From an uncultured Collinsella sp. (GTDB taxonomy: Bacteria > Actinomycetota > Coriobacteriia > Coriobacteriales > Coriobacteriaceae), in contig CATYJU010000003.1 of NCBI GenBank assembly GCA_958407995.1, positions 1-64,000 on the forward strand: a stretch of 64,000 bases of DNA, written 5' to 3'. The translations under genes were made by a program, and so were the position numbers. Each line of letters starts with the position of its first letter. Position 1 is the first letter of the stretch. The notes below the pieces were generated by a model, which had not been told where the DNA came from, made no database searches, and worked only from the letters and a program-made list of their open reading frames with translations. This document shows, piece by piece, positions 27,012 to 35,564 of this stretch.

Positions 27012-27974
27012 CTAGTCCACAATGACAAGGAATGTTGTGTAGAGGCCCAAATGGAGTCGGTCGCTGTTTTCGATTTCCACCGGGGGATAGATTTTGCCGG
27101 GCTCGCGTTGGTCGCGCGGCGGCTCAATCACAATGTCACCGTCGCCTGCGCCCGATTCGAGCACGGTGCCGTTGGTCGATCCAAGTCCCTGGGCGTACCA
27201 GCGTCCGCCTTCGAGCCAAATTCGCAAGTGTTCGCGCGATGTATCTGCGCCCACGTCGGTGATGCTGGGCGATGTCTTGGGCAGCGATCCGATTACGGTG
27301 CCGCGCGGGTCGCGCGTGAGCGGGTGAATCTGCATGTCAACGCTATTGCCGGCGTGCGTTCTGAGGAGGCCGAGGTTGGGGGTGACGGTGCGCGGTTGAT
27401 CCAAGCTGCTCAAAAAACCACGGCCGACGGTGGTCTCGGTGGTTCCAAAGTGCCCGCCTGTCTTGTTATCGCAAAAGCGCTCAACGGTTGCTACGCCCTG
27501 AGCGGGATCGGCAAGTGCGCTCGTCGCCACAAAGAGCATCAAGAAGAGCGTGCTTTTTTCGCGCACGGCATTGCCGTCAAAGTTGTCGATGCGATTGAGG
27601 GCATTTGCATATAGGCGGCTGTCCAGCTTGTAGCTGGCGAGAGCCGACATCATTTCGTTGGCGGCCGGACCGCGATAGTGCTCGGCGATTGCCTGATAGG
27701 CGGACTCGCCGCCGCCGAGCTTGCTGCAGATTGCCGCGGAAAGGTTGAGCGTGGTGACGGTAAAGTCGCTGTAGATGGCGGGCGCGCACTGGTCAGGCTT
27801 GCGATGGACGATGTAACGGGTGAGATACGAGCGGTTGGAAGAGCATTTCTCGAGCAGGGTACTGCCGAGATAAGAGTTTCCGTTGATAAGCATTCGGGCG
27901 ATCTCGAGATGTTTAAGACCGCCGAACGAGCGAATATCGTTATAGAGGACCGAGCAAGGCGTCTCTGCTGCCAC
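27012..27974 (-). CDS. FHA-domain protein
   Basis: A 320-residue soluble protein with a C-terminal forkhead-associated domain (about 215-315) that binds phospho-threonine. It has the conserved Ser and His in TSREHLRIW and the STNGT loop. Residues 1-190 form a helical domain that was not recognised. The GTG at 27974 is chosen because AAAGGAGG (27980-27987 on the minus strand) lies five bases before it; frames that extend further upstream run through a P55 repeat. Its position beside a membrane kinase suggests it reads that kinase's phosphorylation. Confidence 0.85.
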   Translation of the reverse strand: MAAETPCSVLYNDIRSFGGLKHLEIARMLINGNSYLGSTLLEKCSSNRSYLTRYIVHRKPDQCAPAIYSDFTVTTLNLSAAICSKLGGGESAYQAIAEHYRGPAANEMMSALASYKLDSRLYANALNRIDNFDGNAVREKSTLFLMLFVATSALADPAQGVATVERFCDNKTGGHFGTTETTVGRGFLSSLDQPRTVTPNLGLLRTHAGNSVDMQIHPLTRDPRGTVIGSLPKTSPSITDVGADTSREHLRIWLEGGRWYAQGLGSTNGTVLESGAGDGDIVIEPPRDQREPGKIYPPVEIENSDRLHLGLYTTFLVIVD

Positions 27975-28480
27975 GGATACCTCCTTTGGTTGCTTCCTAG
28001 CCAATATGGCGATAGGAATTAATGGCCCCGGTGGGCGACGTATTAAATGGCTGCGCAATATATAGCGTAACCAAAGCAACATTATAGGCCACATGTTCAA
28101 AATTGCAGGAAGACCGAGAGATTTGGTTTGGACTGGACGGAAATCCCCCTCTGTCTTGATCTGTAACATTTGGACCCGATTTTGCCCTGCATCTGTTACA
28201 GATTGAGATAATCGGCCGGGCCCACCTCGTCCGCCCCGTCATCTGTGGTTTACGTGGGGGCATACGGAGTGCGGGTATACTAACCGGCGGCGAATCTGCT
28301 CCATCGCTTAGAGCTGCTGCGTCTGGACGGCGCGTGATAGGGTTGCCAAAGCGATCGCCAGCGTGCTGAGCAACGTCCTCTCTGTGCGCACCCGTTTTTG
28401 TATGTATTAGCGCACTACCAAGCACGCCAGCGCGGCCGCATGCCGTGCCCATAGCGCGTGCAGATAAGGAACAACAACAT
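27975..28480. other. Divergent region between the FHA gene and the DEAD-box helicase
   Basis: About 500 bases without a gene. It holds a P55 repeat (28154-28208) and a -10 candidate TATACT at 28276-28281, which would give the helicase mRNA a 5' leader near 190 nt. Long leaders are common for cold-regulated helicase genes, but no specific element was recognised. Confidence 0.45.
28154..28208. repeat. 55-nt palindromic repeat (P55), copy 4
   Basis: Arms TCTTGATCTGTAACA and TGTTACAGATTGAGA enclose 25 nt, in the same orientation as the other three. Confidence 0.85.
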
Positions 28481-30730
28481 ATGCGTAATTCTGTATCCGA
28501 CGTCACCGACGCCGAGATTCTGGACGAGACCCGCGAGGCCATGACCCAGGCCGCCTTCGATGCCGCCGACGAGGCAAATGCTGCCCAGGCCGTCGAGTCC
28601 GCTACCGAGAGCCTGCCCGCCTTTGACGAGCTGGGCCTCTCCGACGAGATGCTCCGTGCTATCGAGAACCTGGGCTACACGGCGCCCACGCCCGTTCAGG
28701 CCGGCTCCATCCCCGTGGTGCTCGAGGGCCGCGACCTGCTTGCCGCCGCCCAGACCGGCACCGGCAAGACGGCCGCCTTTTTGCTGCCGACCATGAACAA
28801 TCTGGAGCACATCGCTCCGCCCAAGCCTGTGCGCGAGCGCGGCGGCCGCAACCGCCGTCGCGGTGCCAAGAAGCCCGAGGGCAACGGCCGCGGCCCCGTG
28901 ATGCTCGTCATCACCCCCACGCGCGAGCTTGCCCAGCAAATCGACGAGGTCGCGAGCAAGATCGCCGACGTCACCGGCCATGTCGCCGTGACCGTCGTGG
29001 GTGGCGTGAGCTACAAGCCGCAGACCGCGGCACTCAAGTACGGCTGCGATATCCTGGTCGCCACGCCGGGCCGTCTGGTCGACCTGATCGAGCAGGGCGC
29101 CTGCCACCTGAACGAGGTCAAGGTGCTGGTGCTCGACGAGGCCGATCGCATGCTCGACATGGGCTTTTTGCCCGCCGTCCGCCGCATTGTGCGCGAGACG
29201 CCGGCCGAGCGCCAGACGCTGCTGTTCTCGGCGACGCTCGACGAGGAGGCCGTGGGCGAGATCACCGACCTGGTGAGCGACCCGGCCCGCGTGGAGATCG
29301 CGCCCGCCACGTCGACTGCCGACACCGTCGACCAGTTTGTGTTCCCGGTGTCCATCGAGGCCAAGAACAACCTGTTGCCCGAGTTTCTCAAGAAGGAGGG
29401 CCCGGAGCGCACCATCGTCTTTATGCGCACCAAGCACCGCGCCGACAGTTGCTGCCGTCGTCTGGAGCGTAAGGGCATCAAGGCTGCCGCGATTCACGGT
29501 AACCGCAGCCAGGCCCAGCGCGAGCGTGCCCTTTCGGCCTTCCGCGACGGTACCGTCGACGTGCTGGTGGCGACCGACGTGCTCGCCCGCGGCATCGACA
29601 TCAGCGACGTGCGCTATGTCGTGAACTTTGACGTGCCGGCCGAGCCGACCGACTACATCCACCGTATTGGCCGTACGGGTCGTGCCGGCGAGCTGGGCTG
29701 GGCCATCACGTTTGTGACCGAGCAGGATGTCGATGAGTTCTACGAGATCGAGAAGCTCATGGACAAGACCGCCGACATCTACGAGGCCGGCGACCTGCAC
29801 GTGGGTCCCAACCCGCCCGCGGTTGATCCCGAGCGCGACCCTGCGGCCTTTAAGGTGAAGAAGAAGACCAAGCGCGGCAAGTCCAAGAGCAAGAAGAAGC
29901 TTGAGCAGGCGCGTCGCGACGGCAAGCGCAACGGCGACGATTACGGCGATGTGGCCGGTCGTTCCAACCGCGGTCGCGACGAGCGCCGTGGCGATGGCGA
30001 GCGTCCGAGCCGTCCCAAGCGCGGCGGCAAGACCCGCGTGCGCGAGGGCGTTCAGGCTCGCGTGGACGAGGCTGTTGAGAGCGTGGCTCGCGAGGTAGCT
30101 GCCGAGGAGCGCGGCGGTGCTGGTGCCGCTGAGCAGCCTGCGCGCGGCAACCGTGCCGAGCGTCGTGCCAAGCAGTTCCAGGGCGAGGCACACCGCCGTC
30201 GTCGTGAGGACGAGGACCGCGGTGGCCGTCGTCGTGTCGAGCGCGAGGACGAGGGCCGCGGTTCGCGCGGTGGCAAGCGCGGTGCGGGCGACCGCCGGCG
30301 TTCCGGTCGTGATGACGAGCGCGGCGGCCGTGATGAGCGTCGCGGCGGCGAGGGTCGCGGTGAGCGTACTGCCCGTGGCGGTGAGTCCCGTGGCGGCAAG
30401 CGCTTTGAAGAGCGCGGTAGCCGCGGCGGCGAGCGTCGCGAGGGTGCTCGCGGCAATGGCGGCCGCGGCGGCGCTGGTCGTTCTAACGAGTCGCGTGATC
30501 GTCGTGACCCGCGTGCCAGCCGCGATCGTCGCGATGACTGGCGCAACTACGACGATACCCGCGAAGAGCGTCGCGGCGGCTATCGTGGTGGTCGTGGCGG
30601 CAACCAGGCCGGCTCCCGTGGCGGCCGTGCTGGCGGTCGCGATAACCGTGGCAGCTACGGCAACAGCCGTGGCGGCAAGCGCGGTGGCAGCTCCCGTCGC
30701 CCCGGCGACGGCGGCGGCAAGCGCAAGTAA
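28481..30730 (+). CDS. DEAD-box RNA helicase with long Arg/Gly-rich tail
   Basis: ATP-dependent RNA helicase of 749 residues. The core (about 45-430) shows every motif in order: AQTGTGKT, PTRELA, TPGR, DEAD (VLDEADRMLDMGF), SAT, VATDVLARGID and HRIGRTGRAG. A short basic insert lies between motifs I and Ia. The last 280 residues or so are low complexity, made of Arg, Gly, Asp and Glu with RGG-like repeats, ending in a basic GG-rich stretch. Such tails bind RNA and favour condensates. The ATG at 28481 follows AAGGA at 10 bases. CsdA/DeaD-like roles in ribosome assembly and cold response are plausible. Confidence 0.93.
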   Translation: MRNSVSDVTDAEILDETREAMTQAAFDAADEANAAQAVESATESLPAFDELGLSDEMLRAIENLGYTAPTPVQAGSIPVVLEGRDLLAAAQTGTGKTAAFLLPTMNNLEHIAPPKPVRERGGRNRRRGAKKPEGNGRGPVMLVITPTRELAQQIDEVASKIADVTGHVAVTVVGGVSYKPQTAALKYGCDILVATPGRLVDLIEQGACHLNEVKVLVLDEADRMLDMGFLPAVRRIVRETPAERQTLLFSATLDEEAVGEITDLVSDPARVEIAPATSTADTVDQFVFPVSIEAKNNLLPEFLKKEGPERTIVFMRTKHRADSCCRRLERKGIKAAAIHGNRSQAQRERALSAFRDGTVDVLVATDVLARGIDISDVRYVVNFDVPAEPTDYIHRIGRTGRAGELGWAITFVTEQDVDEFYEIEKLMDKTADIYEAGDLHVGPNPPAVDPERDPAAFKVKKKTKRGKSKSKKKLEQARRDGKRNGDDYGDVAGRSNRGRDERRGDGERPSRPKRGGKTRVREGVQARVDEAVESVAREVAAEERGGAGAAEQPARGNRAERRAKQFQGEAHRRRREDEDRGGRRRVEREDEGRGSRGGKRGAGDRRRSGRDDERGGRDERRGGEGRGERTARGGESRGGKRFEERGSRGGERREGARGNGGRGGAGRSNESRDRRDPRASRDRRDDWRNYDDTREERRGGYRGGRGGNQAGSRGGRAGGRDNRGSYGNSRGGKRGGSSRRPGDGGGKRK

Positions 30731-30762
30731 GATGCGCATCGCGCGCTAGCGTGAGACAAGCT

Positions 30763-30795
30763 AAGGGCCCGAGCAAATAACGCTCGGGCCCTTTT
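30763..30795 (+). terminator. Terminator after the helicase gene
   Basis: AAGGGCCCGAGC and GCTCGGGCCCTT are a perfect 12-base stem with a loop of nine and a T-run. Confidence 0.88.
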
Positions 30796-31354
30796 GTTTG
30801 CCGTGTCCGATCGCTAGTTCAAATGTGATTTCCTCGGGAATGCATCTAGAGGATGCCGTGGACCTATTTTCCGCCATGCAGCAATGGGTCCTATGGGGTG
30901 CGCCGTGCATTTTTTGGAGTATTCTGCAGTTCGAGTTGTCTGCATATGATTCGACGTCGCCAACGGTGGCCTTCGGATATCCCTAGCGAGCGTTCCGAGT
31001 CAGATTTCGCCGTTTTCCGGAGCAGGGGCGCGTCATTCTCGCCATGTCGGGACTTAAAATGATACGGCGCCCTACAGTTTTGCCCACCCGCGGCGGTGCT
31101 GGCGCGGTCACGTTGCAGAATACTCCGTTTTTTGCACGGGCCAGGATGGGGTACCTCAGGAGAACGCGGCGGTATCCAGTAAATATATGCAATCTGTACC
31201 GGGAATTATGCAAACCGAAAAGGCGGGCAGTATGGGTTGGTGTATCGGGCTGCCTAGCGCACCAAAACGGGGAGCTCCCCCCCCATGCGCCGTATACTCT
31301 GTCTGAATGTGAAAGCGGCTTGACGCGTTGCCAGGCGTAGGGGAGGGTGTCTCG
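30796..31354. other. Long intergenic region (about 560 bases)
   Basis: No gene with a ribosome site was found on either strand. It contains a spaced inverted repeat at 30905-30928 and 31114-31137, listed separately, and a run of eight C residues near 31277-31284. No known structured RNA was recognised. Confidence 0.45.
30905..31137. repeat. Spaced 24-nt inverted repeat enclosing about 185 bases
   Basis: The left end reads GTGCA, then six T, then GGAGTATTCTGCA; the right end is TGCAGAATACTCC, then GTTTTTT, then GCAC. The 13-base and 5-base parts are exact inverse matches and only the A/T spacer differs. The pair could be the ends of a small non-autonomous element or paired regulator sites. 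Confidence 0.55.
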
Positions 31355-32116
31355 ATGAGCGTATTCGAAATTGTGTTTAGTCCGACGGGTGGAACGCGGA
31401 AGGTGTCTGGCCTTGTGGCCGGGGCACTGGGCAAGAATACCGTTACCGTCGATCTGACCGATAGCGGGCTAGATTTCAGCGCTGTCTCGATGACTGAGGA
31501 CGACGTGGCCGTAATCTCTGTGCCGGCGTATGCCGGTAGAATCCCGGCTGTGGTGGCTGACCGGTTGGGCATGGTGCGCGGCAACGGGGCTCGGGCTGTT
31601 TTGGTTTGTGTATACGGAAACAGCGCGTTTGAGGACACGCTCGTAGAGCTGGAGGACGTTGCGAAGCATGCGGGATTCCGGGTGATCGCGGCAGTTGCGG
31701 CCATTGCAGAACATTCCATTGCGCGACAGTTTGCTGCCGGTCGTCCGGATGCGCAGGATGAGGCGCAGCTCGCAGAGTTTGCGCAGCAAATTCAGCAAAA
31801 GCTGTTGGCTGAGGATGCGTCCGAGCCCTCTATTCCCGGCAACCGTCCTTATAAACAAGCCGGAGGTCACCGCATGGCACCCGAGGCAACAGAGGATTGC
31901 GTCTCCTGCGGTGCATGCGCCGCGGCGTGCCCCGTTTGTGCTATCGACAAGGGTGACCCCAAACGAGCAGCTGGCGAGGCGTGCATCTCCTGCATGCGCT
32001 GCATTGCCGTATGTCCGCGAGGCGCTCGCAAGCTTGATCCCAACAAGCTATCCGCTGTTTCCCAGATGCTGAGCAAGGCTTGCGTCGAGCGCAGGGAATG
32101 TGAGATCTTCATCTAA
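31355..32116 (+). CDS. EFR1-type flavodoxin/ferredoxin fusion protein
   Basis: A 253-residue redox protein. Residues 1-160 form a flavodoxin-like domain with the FMN phosphate loop near the start (FSPTGGTRK). Residues about 180-230 carry two 4Fe-4S motifs: CVSCGACAAACPVCAID, and CISCMRCIAVCPRGARK. It would carry electrons between FMN and low-potential partners in the cytoplasm. The ATG at 31355 follows GGGGAGGG. It stands alone, ahead of a P47 repeat. Confidence 0.9.
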   Translation: MSVFEIVFSPTGGTRKVSGLVAGALGKNTVTVDLTDSGLDFSAVSMTEDDVAVISVPAYAGRIPAVVADRLGMVRGNGARAVLVCVYGNSAFEDTLVELEDVAKHAGFRVIAAVAAIAEHSIARQFAAGRPDAQDEAQLAEFAQQIQQKLLAEDASEPSIPGNRPYKQAGGHRMAPEATEDCVSCGACAAACPVCAIDKGDPKRAAGEACISCMRCIAVCPRGARKLDPNKLSAVSQMLSKACVERRECEIFI

Positions 32117-32137
32117 CGCAAGCGAGATTGGTGCATT

Positions 32138-32184
32138 GGGGTCAGGTTAATCTGCACCAAGTTGGTGCAAACAAACCTGACCCC
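32138..32184. repeat. 47-nt palindromic repeat (P47), copy 2
   Basis: Ends GGGGTCAGG and CCTGACCCC, with inner stem TGCACCA/TGGTGCA. Against copy 1, the A at position 5 has become T and the paired T has become A, so pairing is kept. Flanking TGGTGCA/TTGCACCA extends the palindrome outward. Confidence 0.88.
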
Positions 32185-32248
32185 ATTGCACCAGAGCAAG
32201 GAGTGTCCCTGGGTGCCGGCAGAAATGGAACGTCCCTAAGTGTCGCCT

Positions 32249-32284
32249 AAATACCGTTTATCGAAGAAAAAATACCGTTCATCG
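32249..32284 (+). promoter_or_regulatory. Tandem 15-nt sites upstream of the alpha-glucoside operon
   Basis: AAATACCGTTTATCG (32249-32263) and AAATACCGTTCATCG (32270-32284) are direct repeats 21 bases apart, two helical turns. The second ends 10 bases before the -35 hexamer at 32295, the place where an activator dimer would bind. Confidence 0.65.
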
Positions 32285-32294
32285 GTCATAATGG

Positions 32295-32322
32295 TTGTTC
32301 GGGCTTTGGGCTTGTCTACAAT
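32295..32322 (+). promoter_or_regulatory. Promoter of the alpha-glucoside phosphotransferase operon
   Basis: TTGTTC (-35, 32295-32300) and TACAAT (-10, 32317-32322) with a 16-base spacer. The expected leader is about 130 nt long. Confidence 0.7.
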
Positions 32323-32347
32323 AGCTCCCGTAAAAAGAAATGCGGAA

Positions 32348-32379
32348 GGTTACCGAGTCCCTCGGACGTGGGCCTAACC
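32348..32379 (+). promoter_or_regulatory. RAT-like hairpin in the operon leader
   Basis: GGTTACCGAG and CTCGG...TAACC fold into an asymmetric double-loop hairpin, the form bound by BglG/LicT-type antiterminators. The gene for such a protein is the second in the operon. No clear terminator overlaps it, so the assignment is tentative. Confidence 0.4.
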
Positions 32380-32459
32380 AAAGTCTTTGAACGGGTGTGT
32401 CTCTATGGATGCATTCGTTTGATTTTGGTTGGGCTATATTTATGAAGGGACATGCCACC

Positions 32460-32972
32460 ATGGGTTTCTTTTCTCGCCTGATGGGCGGTTCGGATGAGCA
32501 GAAGACTGCGGCTTCCGAGTTCGAAATCCTTGCTCCCGTTTCCGGCGAGCTTGTTCATCTAGAAAATACCAATGACCCCGCTTTTAGCAGCCGTGCTGTG
32601 GGCGATGGCGTTGCCGTGGTTCCCCAAGAGGGAACGGTGTGCGCTCCTGTTTCCGGCACCGTCGCGGCGCTGTTTCCGACTGAGCACGCGCTGGGCATCA
32701 TGTCCGACGACAGCTCTGCTCAGGTGATGCTGCATATCGGAATCGACACTGTTAAGCTTGAGGGCAAGGGCTTCCATGCGCTTGTTGCACAGGGTGACCA
32801 TGTCGACGCGGGCCAGCCCCTCGTCGAGGTCGATTTCGACGCGGTCCGCGCCGCCGGCTTCGATCCCACGGTCTTCGTTATCGTGTGCGAGCGCTCGGAG
32901 AACTCGACTCTTCGTGAGCATGCTTCCGGCCCTGTTGCTGTTAAAGAGCCTGTCGTCTGGCTTTCCGAGTAA
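32460..32972 (+). CDS. PTS glucose-type EIIA component (Crr-like)
   Basis: A 170-residue EIIA domain that receives phosphate from HPr and passes it to EIIB. The family core (about 20-150) contains APVSGELV, then APVSGTV, and the active-site His in VMLHIGIDTVKLEGKGF (about residue 91). The ATG at 32460 has AAGGGA nine bases upstream; an in-frame ATG six codons earlier is possible. It is the first gene of an operon with an antiterminator, EIICB and a GH4 hydrolase. Confidence 0.93.
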   Translation: MGFFSRLMGGSDEQKTAASEFEILAPVSGELVHLENTNDPAFSSRAVGDGVAVVPQEGTVCAPVSGTVAALFPTEHALGIMSDDSSAQVMLHIGIDTVKLEGKGFHALVAQGDHVDAGQPLVEVDFDAVRAAGFDPTVFVIVCERSENSTLREHASGPVAVKEPVVWLSE

Positions 32973-32990
32973 ATTCTTGTGGTGGGTACC

Positions 32991-33845
32991 GTGGTTATCA
33001 AGCGAGTTTTTAACAACAACGTCGCAATGGTCACTTCGGACGATGGCTCCGAGCTCATCGTCATCGGCCGAGGCCTCTGCTTTGGCCGTCATGCCGGCGA
33101 TGCCATCGACGAGGCGTCGATCGAAAAGACCTACGCGTTGCAGGAGGGAACTTCTCAGGACTCGCGTACGATTGACCGCTTGGCACATCTTTTGGAGTCC
33201 ATCCCCACCGTCAACCTCGTGATTGCCGAGGACATTGTTCAGATGCTCCGTCGAGAGCTCAATGTTGATATCAACGACAAGATTCTCATTGCTCTCGCAG
33301 ACCATATCAGCCTTGCTTTGGAGCGTGAGCGCAAGGGCGTCTCCTGTGAGAATCCGTTGCTGCTCGAGATCCAGCAGTTCTATCGCAAGGAGTATGCACT
33401 TGCGGGCCGTGCACTGCAGATTATCAAGGAGTATATGGGCATCCAGATGAGCGAAGAAGAGCAGGGTTTTATTACGCTGCATATCGTCAACGCCACCATG
33501 CCGCAACGCTCCGATCGTTTGATTGTTTCGGTCCAGCTTGTTCGCGACGTGCTCGCGATTGTTTCTGAGCGCTATGCTACGACCCTCGATGACACCTCGC
33601 TGCCTTACGAACGTTTCGTTCGTCACCTGCAGTTTTTCGCACAGCGAGCGCTCGATCCTACGGCCGGGCAAATCAACGGAGACGCGCTGTTCCGAATCGA
33701 TGAAACGGCGTATCCGTGCGCATTCTCGTGCGCGGACGCCATAGCCGCCCACTTGTCGTCTACCTATAACGTTGTCGTTACCGATGCCGAGAAGAGTTAT
33801 CTCGCATATCACATTGTTAACCTGCTTGGAGAACCTGGTCTCTAG
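32991..33845 (+). CDS. BglG/LicT-family transcription antiterminator
   Basis: RNA-binding antiterminator of 284 residues. It has the N-terminal CAT domain (MVIKRVFNNN at residues 1-10) followed by two PRD domains (about 65-165 and 172-284) with the phosphorylatable His residues in LAHLLE, ALADHIS, TLHIVN and AYHIVN. The GTG at 32991 is chosen so that the NNN of the RNA-binding domain sits at residues 8-10, as in LicT; earlier GTG codons would add residues. It should act on the leader hairpin upstream of the EIIA gene. Confidence 0.92.
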   Translation: MVIKRVFNNNVAMVTSDDGSELIVIGRGLCFGRHAGDAIDEASIEKTYALQEGTSQDSRTIDRLAHLLESIPTVNLVIAEDIVQMLRRELNVDINDKILIALADHISLALERERKGVSCENPLLLEIQQFYRKEYALAGRALQIIKEYMGIQMSEEEQGFITLHIVNATMPQRSDRLIVSVQLVRDVLAIVSERYATTLDDTSLPYERFVRHLQFFAQRALDPTAGQINGDALFRIDETAYPCAFSCADAIAAHLSSTYNVVVTDAEKSYLAYHIVNLLGEPGL

Positions 33846-33944
33846 GCATAACGTGCCCACACATCGATTGATATAAGGCAGGGCTCACGGCCTTGTCCAG
33901 GGCACATCTGTCTTAATTTGCGGAAAAGGAAGGGGAGTACCGCT

Positions 33945-35561
33945 ATGACCGCAAAAAAGAAGTTCAATTTCAAAGCGCCGTTGGAGGTGTTCGCGAAGTC
34001 GATCGTTCAGCCGATGATGTATCTCTCGGTTGCCGGCATCCTGCTCATCGTGGGCATCATTCTGACCAACAAGACCATTTGCGCTTTGATCCCCGTGCTG
34101 GGCTCCGGTCCGTTCCAGCTTGTGGGCGCCGTTGTCTATCAGTCGTTGATGTTTATCATCAACAACCTCTCGATTCTGTTCTGCGTGGGTATCGCCGGCG
34201 CCATGGCAAAGAAGAACAAGGGCCATGCTTCGCTGATCGCCCTGATGTCGTTCTTCCTGTTCCTGCAGGCTAACAACATCGTGCTCAACGCCACCGGCTC
34301 TCTTGCCGATGCGAGCGGCATGCTCGGCCTTACCGGAACCGGCCAGGCCACCGTTATGGGCATCCAGGTGCTCGATACCGGCGTGTTTGGCGGCATCATT
34401 CTTGGTTGCATCACCGGTGCCGTGTTCAACAAGTACTCGAACAAGCAGTTTCCCATTGCCCTTTCGATGTTCTCGGGCGTTCGCTTCCCGTTCCTGATCA
34501 TGATCATCATTTCCTGGATCATGGGCGCTGGCTTCTGCATCGTTTGGCCTCCGGTTCAGGGCGCCATCTCCTCCGTTGCCGGCATCATTAAGGAGTCGGG
34601 CAACATCGGTCTGTTTATCTACGGCATGCTCAACAAGCTGCTCGTTCCCACCGGTCTGCACCACCTCATCTACACCCCGTTCCAGTTCTCCGATGTGGGT
34701 GGCACCCTGACGCTGGGCGATCAGGTTATCGCCGGCGCCTACCCCATCCGTGTCGCCGAGATGGCAATGACGGGCCAGCCCTTCTCCGATAGCACGTATT
34801 TCAACAGCTACACCTTCAACAACCTGTGGCCCTACATCGGTATCGGTCTCGCCTTTATCGTCACCGCTTACAAGGGGAACAAGGATAAGACCAAGGCCGT
34901 TATCATCCCGCTGATCATCACCGCCGTGCTCTCCTGCGTGACCGAGCCCATGGACTTCCTCTTTGTCTTTGCCGCTCCCGTGCTCTTTGTCGTTCACTCG
35001 GTTCTTTCCGGCATCTTCCTGGTCCTGCTCAAGGTCCTCTCCGTGCCCGCTTCGACTGCAGGCGGCATCATCAACATCGTGGTCTCCAACCTGGTCCTCG
35101 GTGTCGATAAGACCAACTGGCCGGTTATGCTGGTGCTTGGAGTCGTCAACGCCGCGCTGTACTTCTTCCTCTTTACCTTCCTCATCAAGAAGCTCAACCT
35201 TCACACCCCCGGTCGCGAGGAGGACTCCGAGCTCGCCGAGTCCGTTGCCGAGGGCGAGGCCGCCGCGTCTGTCGCGGTGAAGCAGGGCGCTGTTGCCGCA
35301 GCTCCCGCAGAGGGCGTCGATGCAGGTATTGCCGACCTGGTCGCAGGTCTTGGTGGCAAGGACAACATCGAGGAGCTCGAGAACTGCTTTACGCGTCTCC
35401 GCGTGAACGTTAAGAACCCGGACCTCATCAATGAGGACCTCATCAACCACGTGCCCAACAGCGGCATCAACCGCAACGGCAATAATATCCAGATCATCTT
35501 TGGCATGAAGGTCGCCGAGATGCGCGACAAGGTCGAAAACGCAATTGAGAAGGAGCAGTAA
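33945..35561 (+). CDS. PTS EIICB component, alpha-glucoside type
   Basis: Membrane permease of 538 residues that imports and phosphorylates the sugar. The EIIC domain (about 1-420) has roughly ten membrane helices, with the sugar-site stretch GLHHLIYTPFQF. The EIIB domain (about 455-538) has the phosphorylated Cys in ENCFTRLRV. The linker is Ala/Glu-rich. Its partner gene, three bases downstream, is a 6-phospho-alpha-glucosidase, so maltose or related alpha-glucosides are the likely substrate. The ATG follows AAGGAAGGGGAG. Confidence 0.93.
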   Translation: MTAKKKFNFKAPLEVFAKSIVQPMMYLSVAGILLIVGIILTNKTICALIPVLGSGPFQLVGAVVYQSLMFIINNLSILFCVGIAGAMAKKNKGHASLIALMSFFLFLQANNIVLNATGSLADASGMLGLTGTGQATVMGIQVLDTGVFGGIILGCITGAVFNKYSNKQFPIALSMFSGVRFPFLIMIIISWIMGAGFCIVWPPVQGAISSVAGIIKESGNIGLFIYGMLNKLLVPTGLHHLIYTPFQFSDVGGTLTLGDQVIAGAYPIRVAEMAMTGQPFSDSTYFNSYTFNNLWPYIGIGLAFIVTAYKGNKDKTKAVIIPLIITAVLSCVTEPMDFLFVFAAPVLFVVHSVLSGIFLVLLKVLSVPASTAGGIINIVVSNLVLGVDKTNWPVMLVLGVVNAALYFFLFTFLIKKLNLHTPGREEDSELAESVAEGEAAASVAVKQGAVAAAPAEGVDAGIADLVAGLGGKDNIEELENCFTRLRVNVKNPDLINEDLINHVPNSGINRNGNNIQIIFGMKVAEMRDKVENAIEKEQ

Positions 35562-35564
35562 ACA

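Noticed and set aside
27975..28169. 65-residue upstream extension of the FHA protein
   Set aside because: It would pass through a P55 repeat and lacks a ribosome site; the GTG at 27974 has AAAGGAGG.
28415..30739. Ala/Thr-rich minus-strand open frame opposite the helicase gene
   Set aside because: It mirrors the Arg/Gly/Asp tail and runs through both the promoter region and the terminator.
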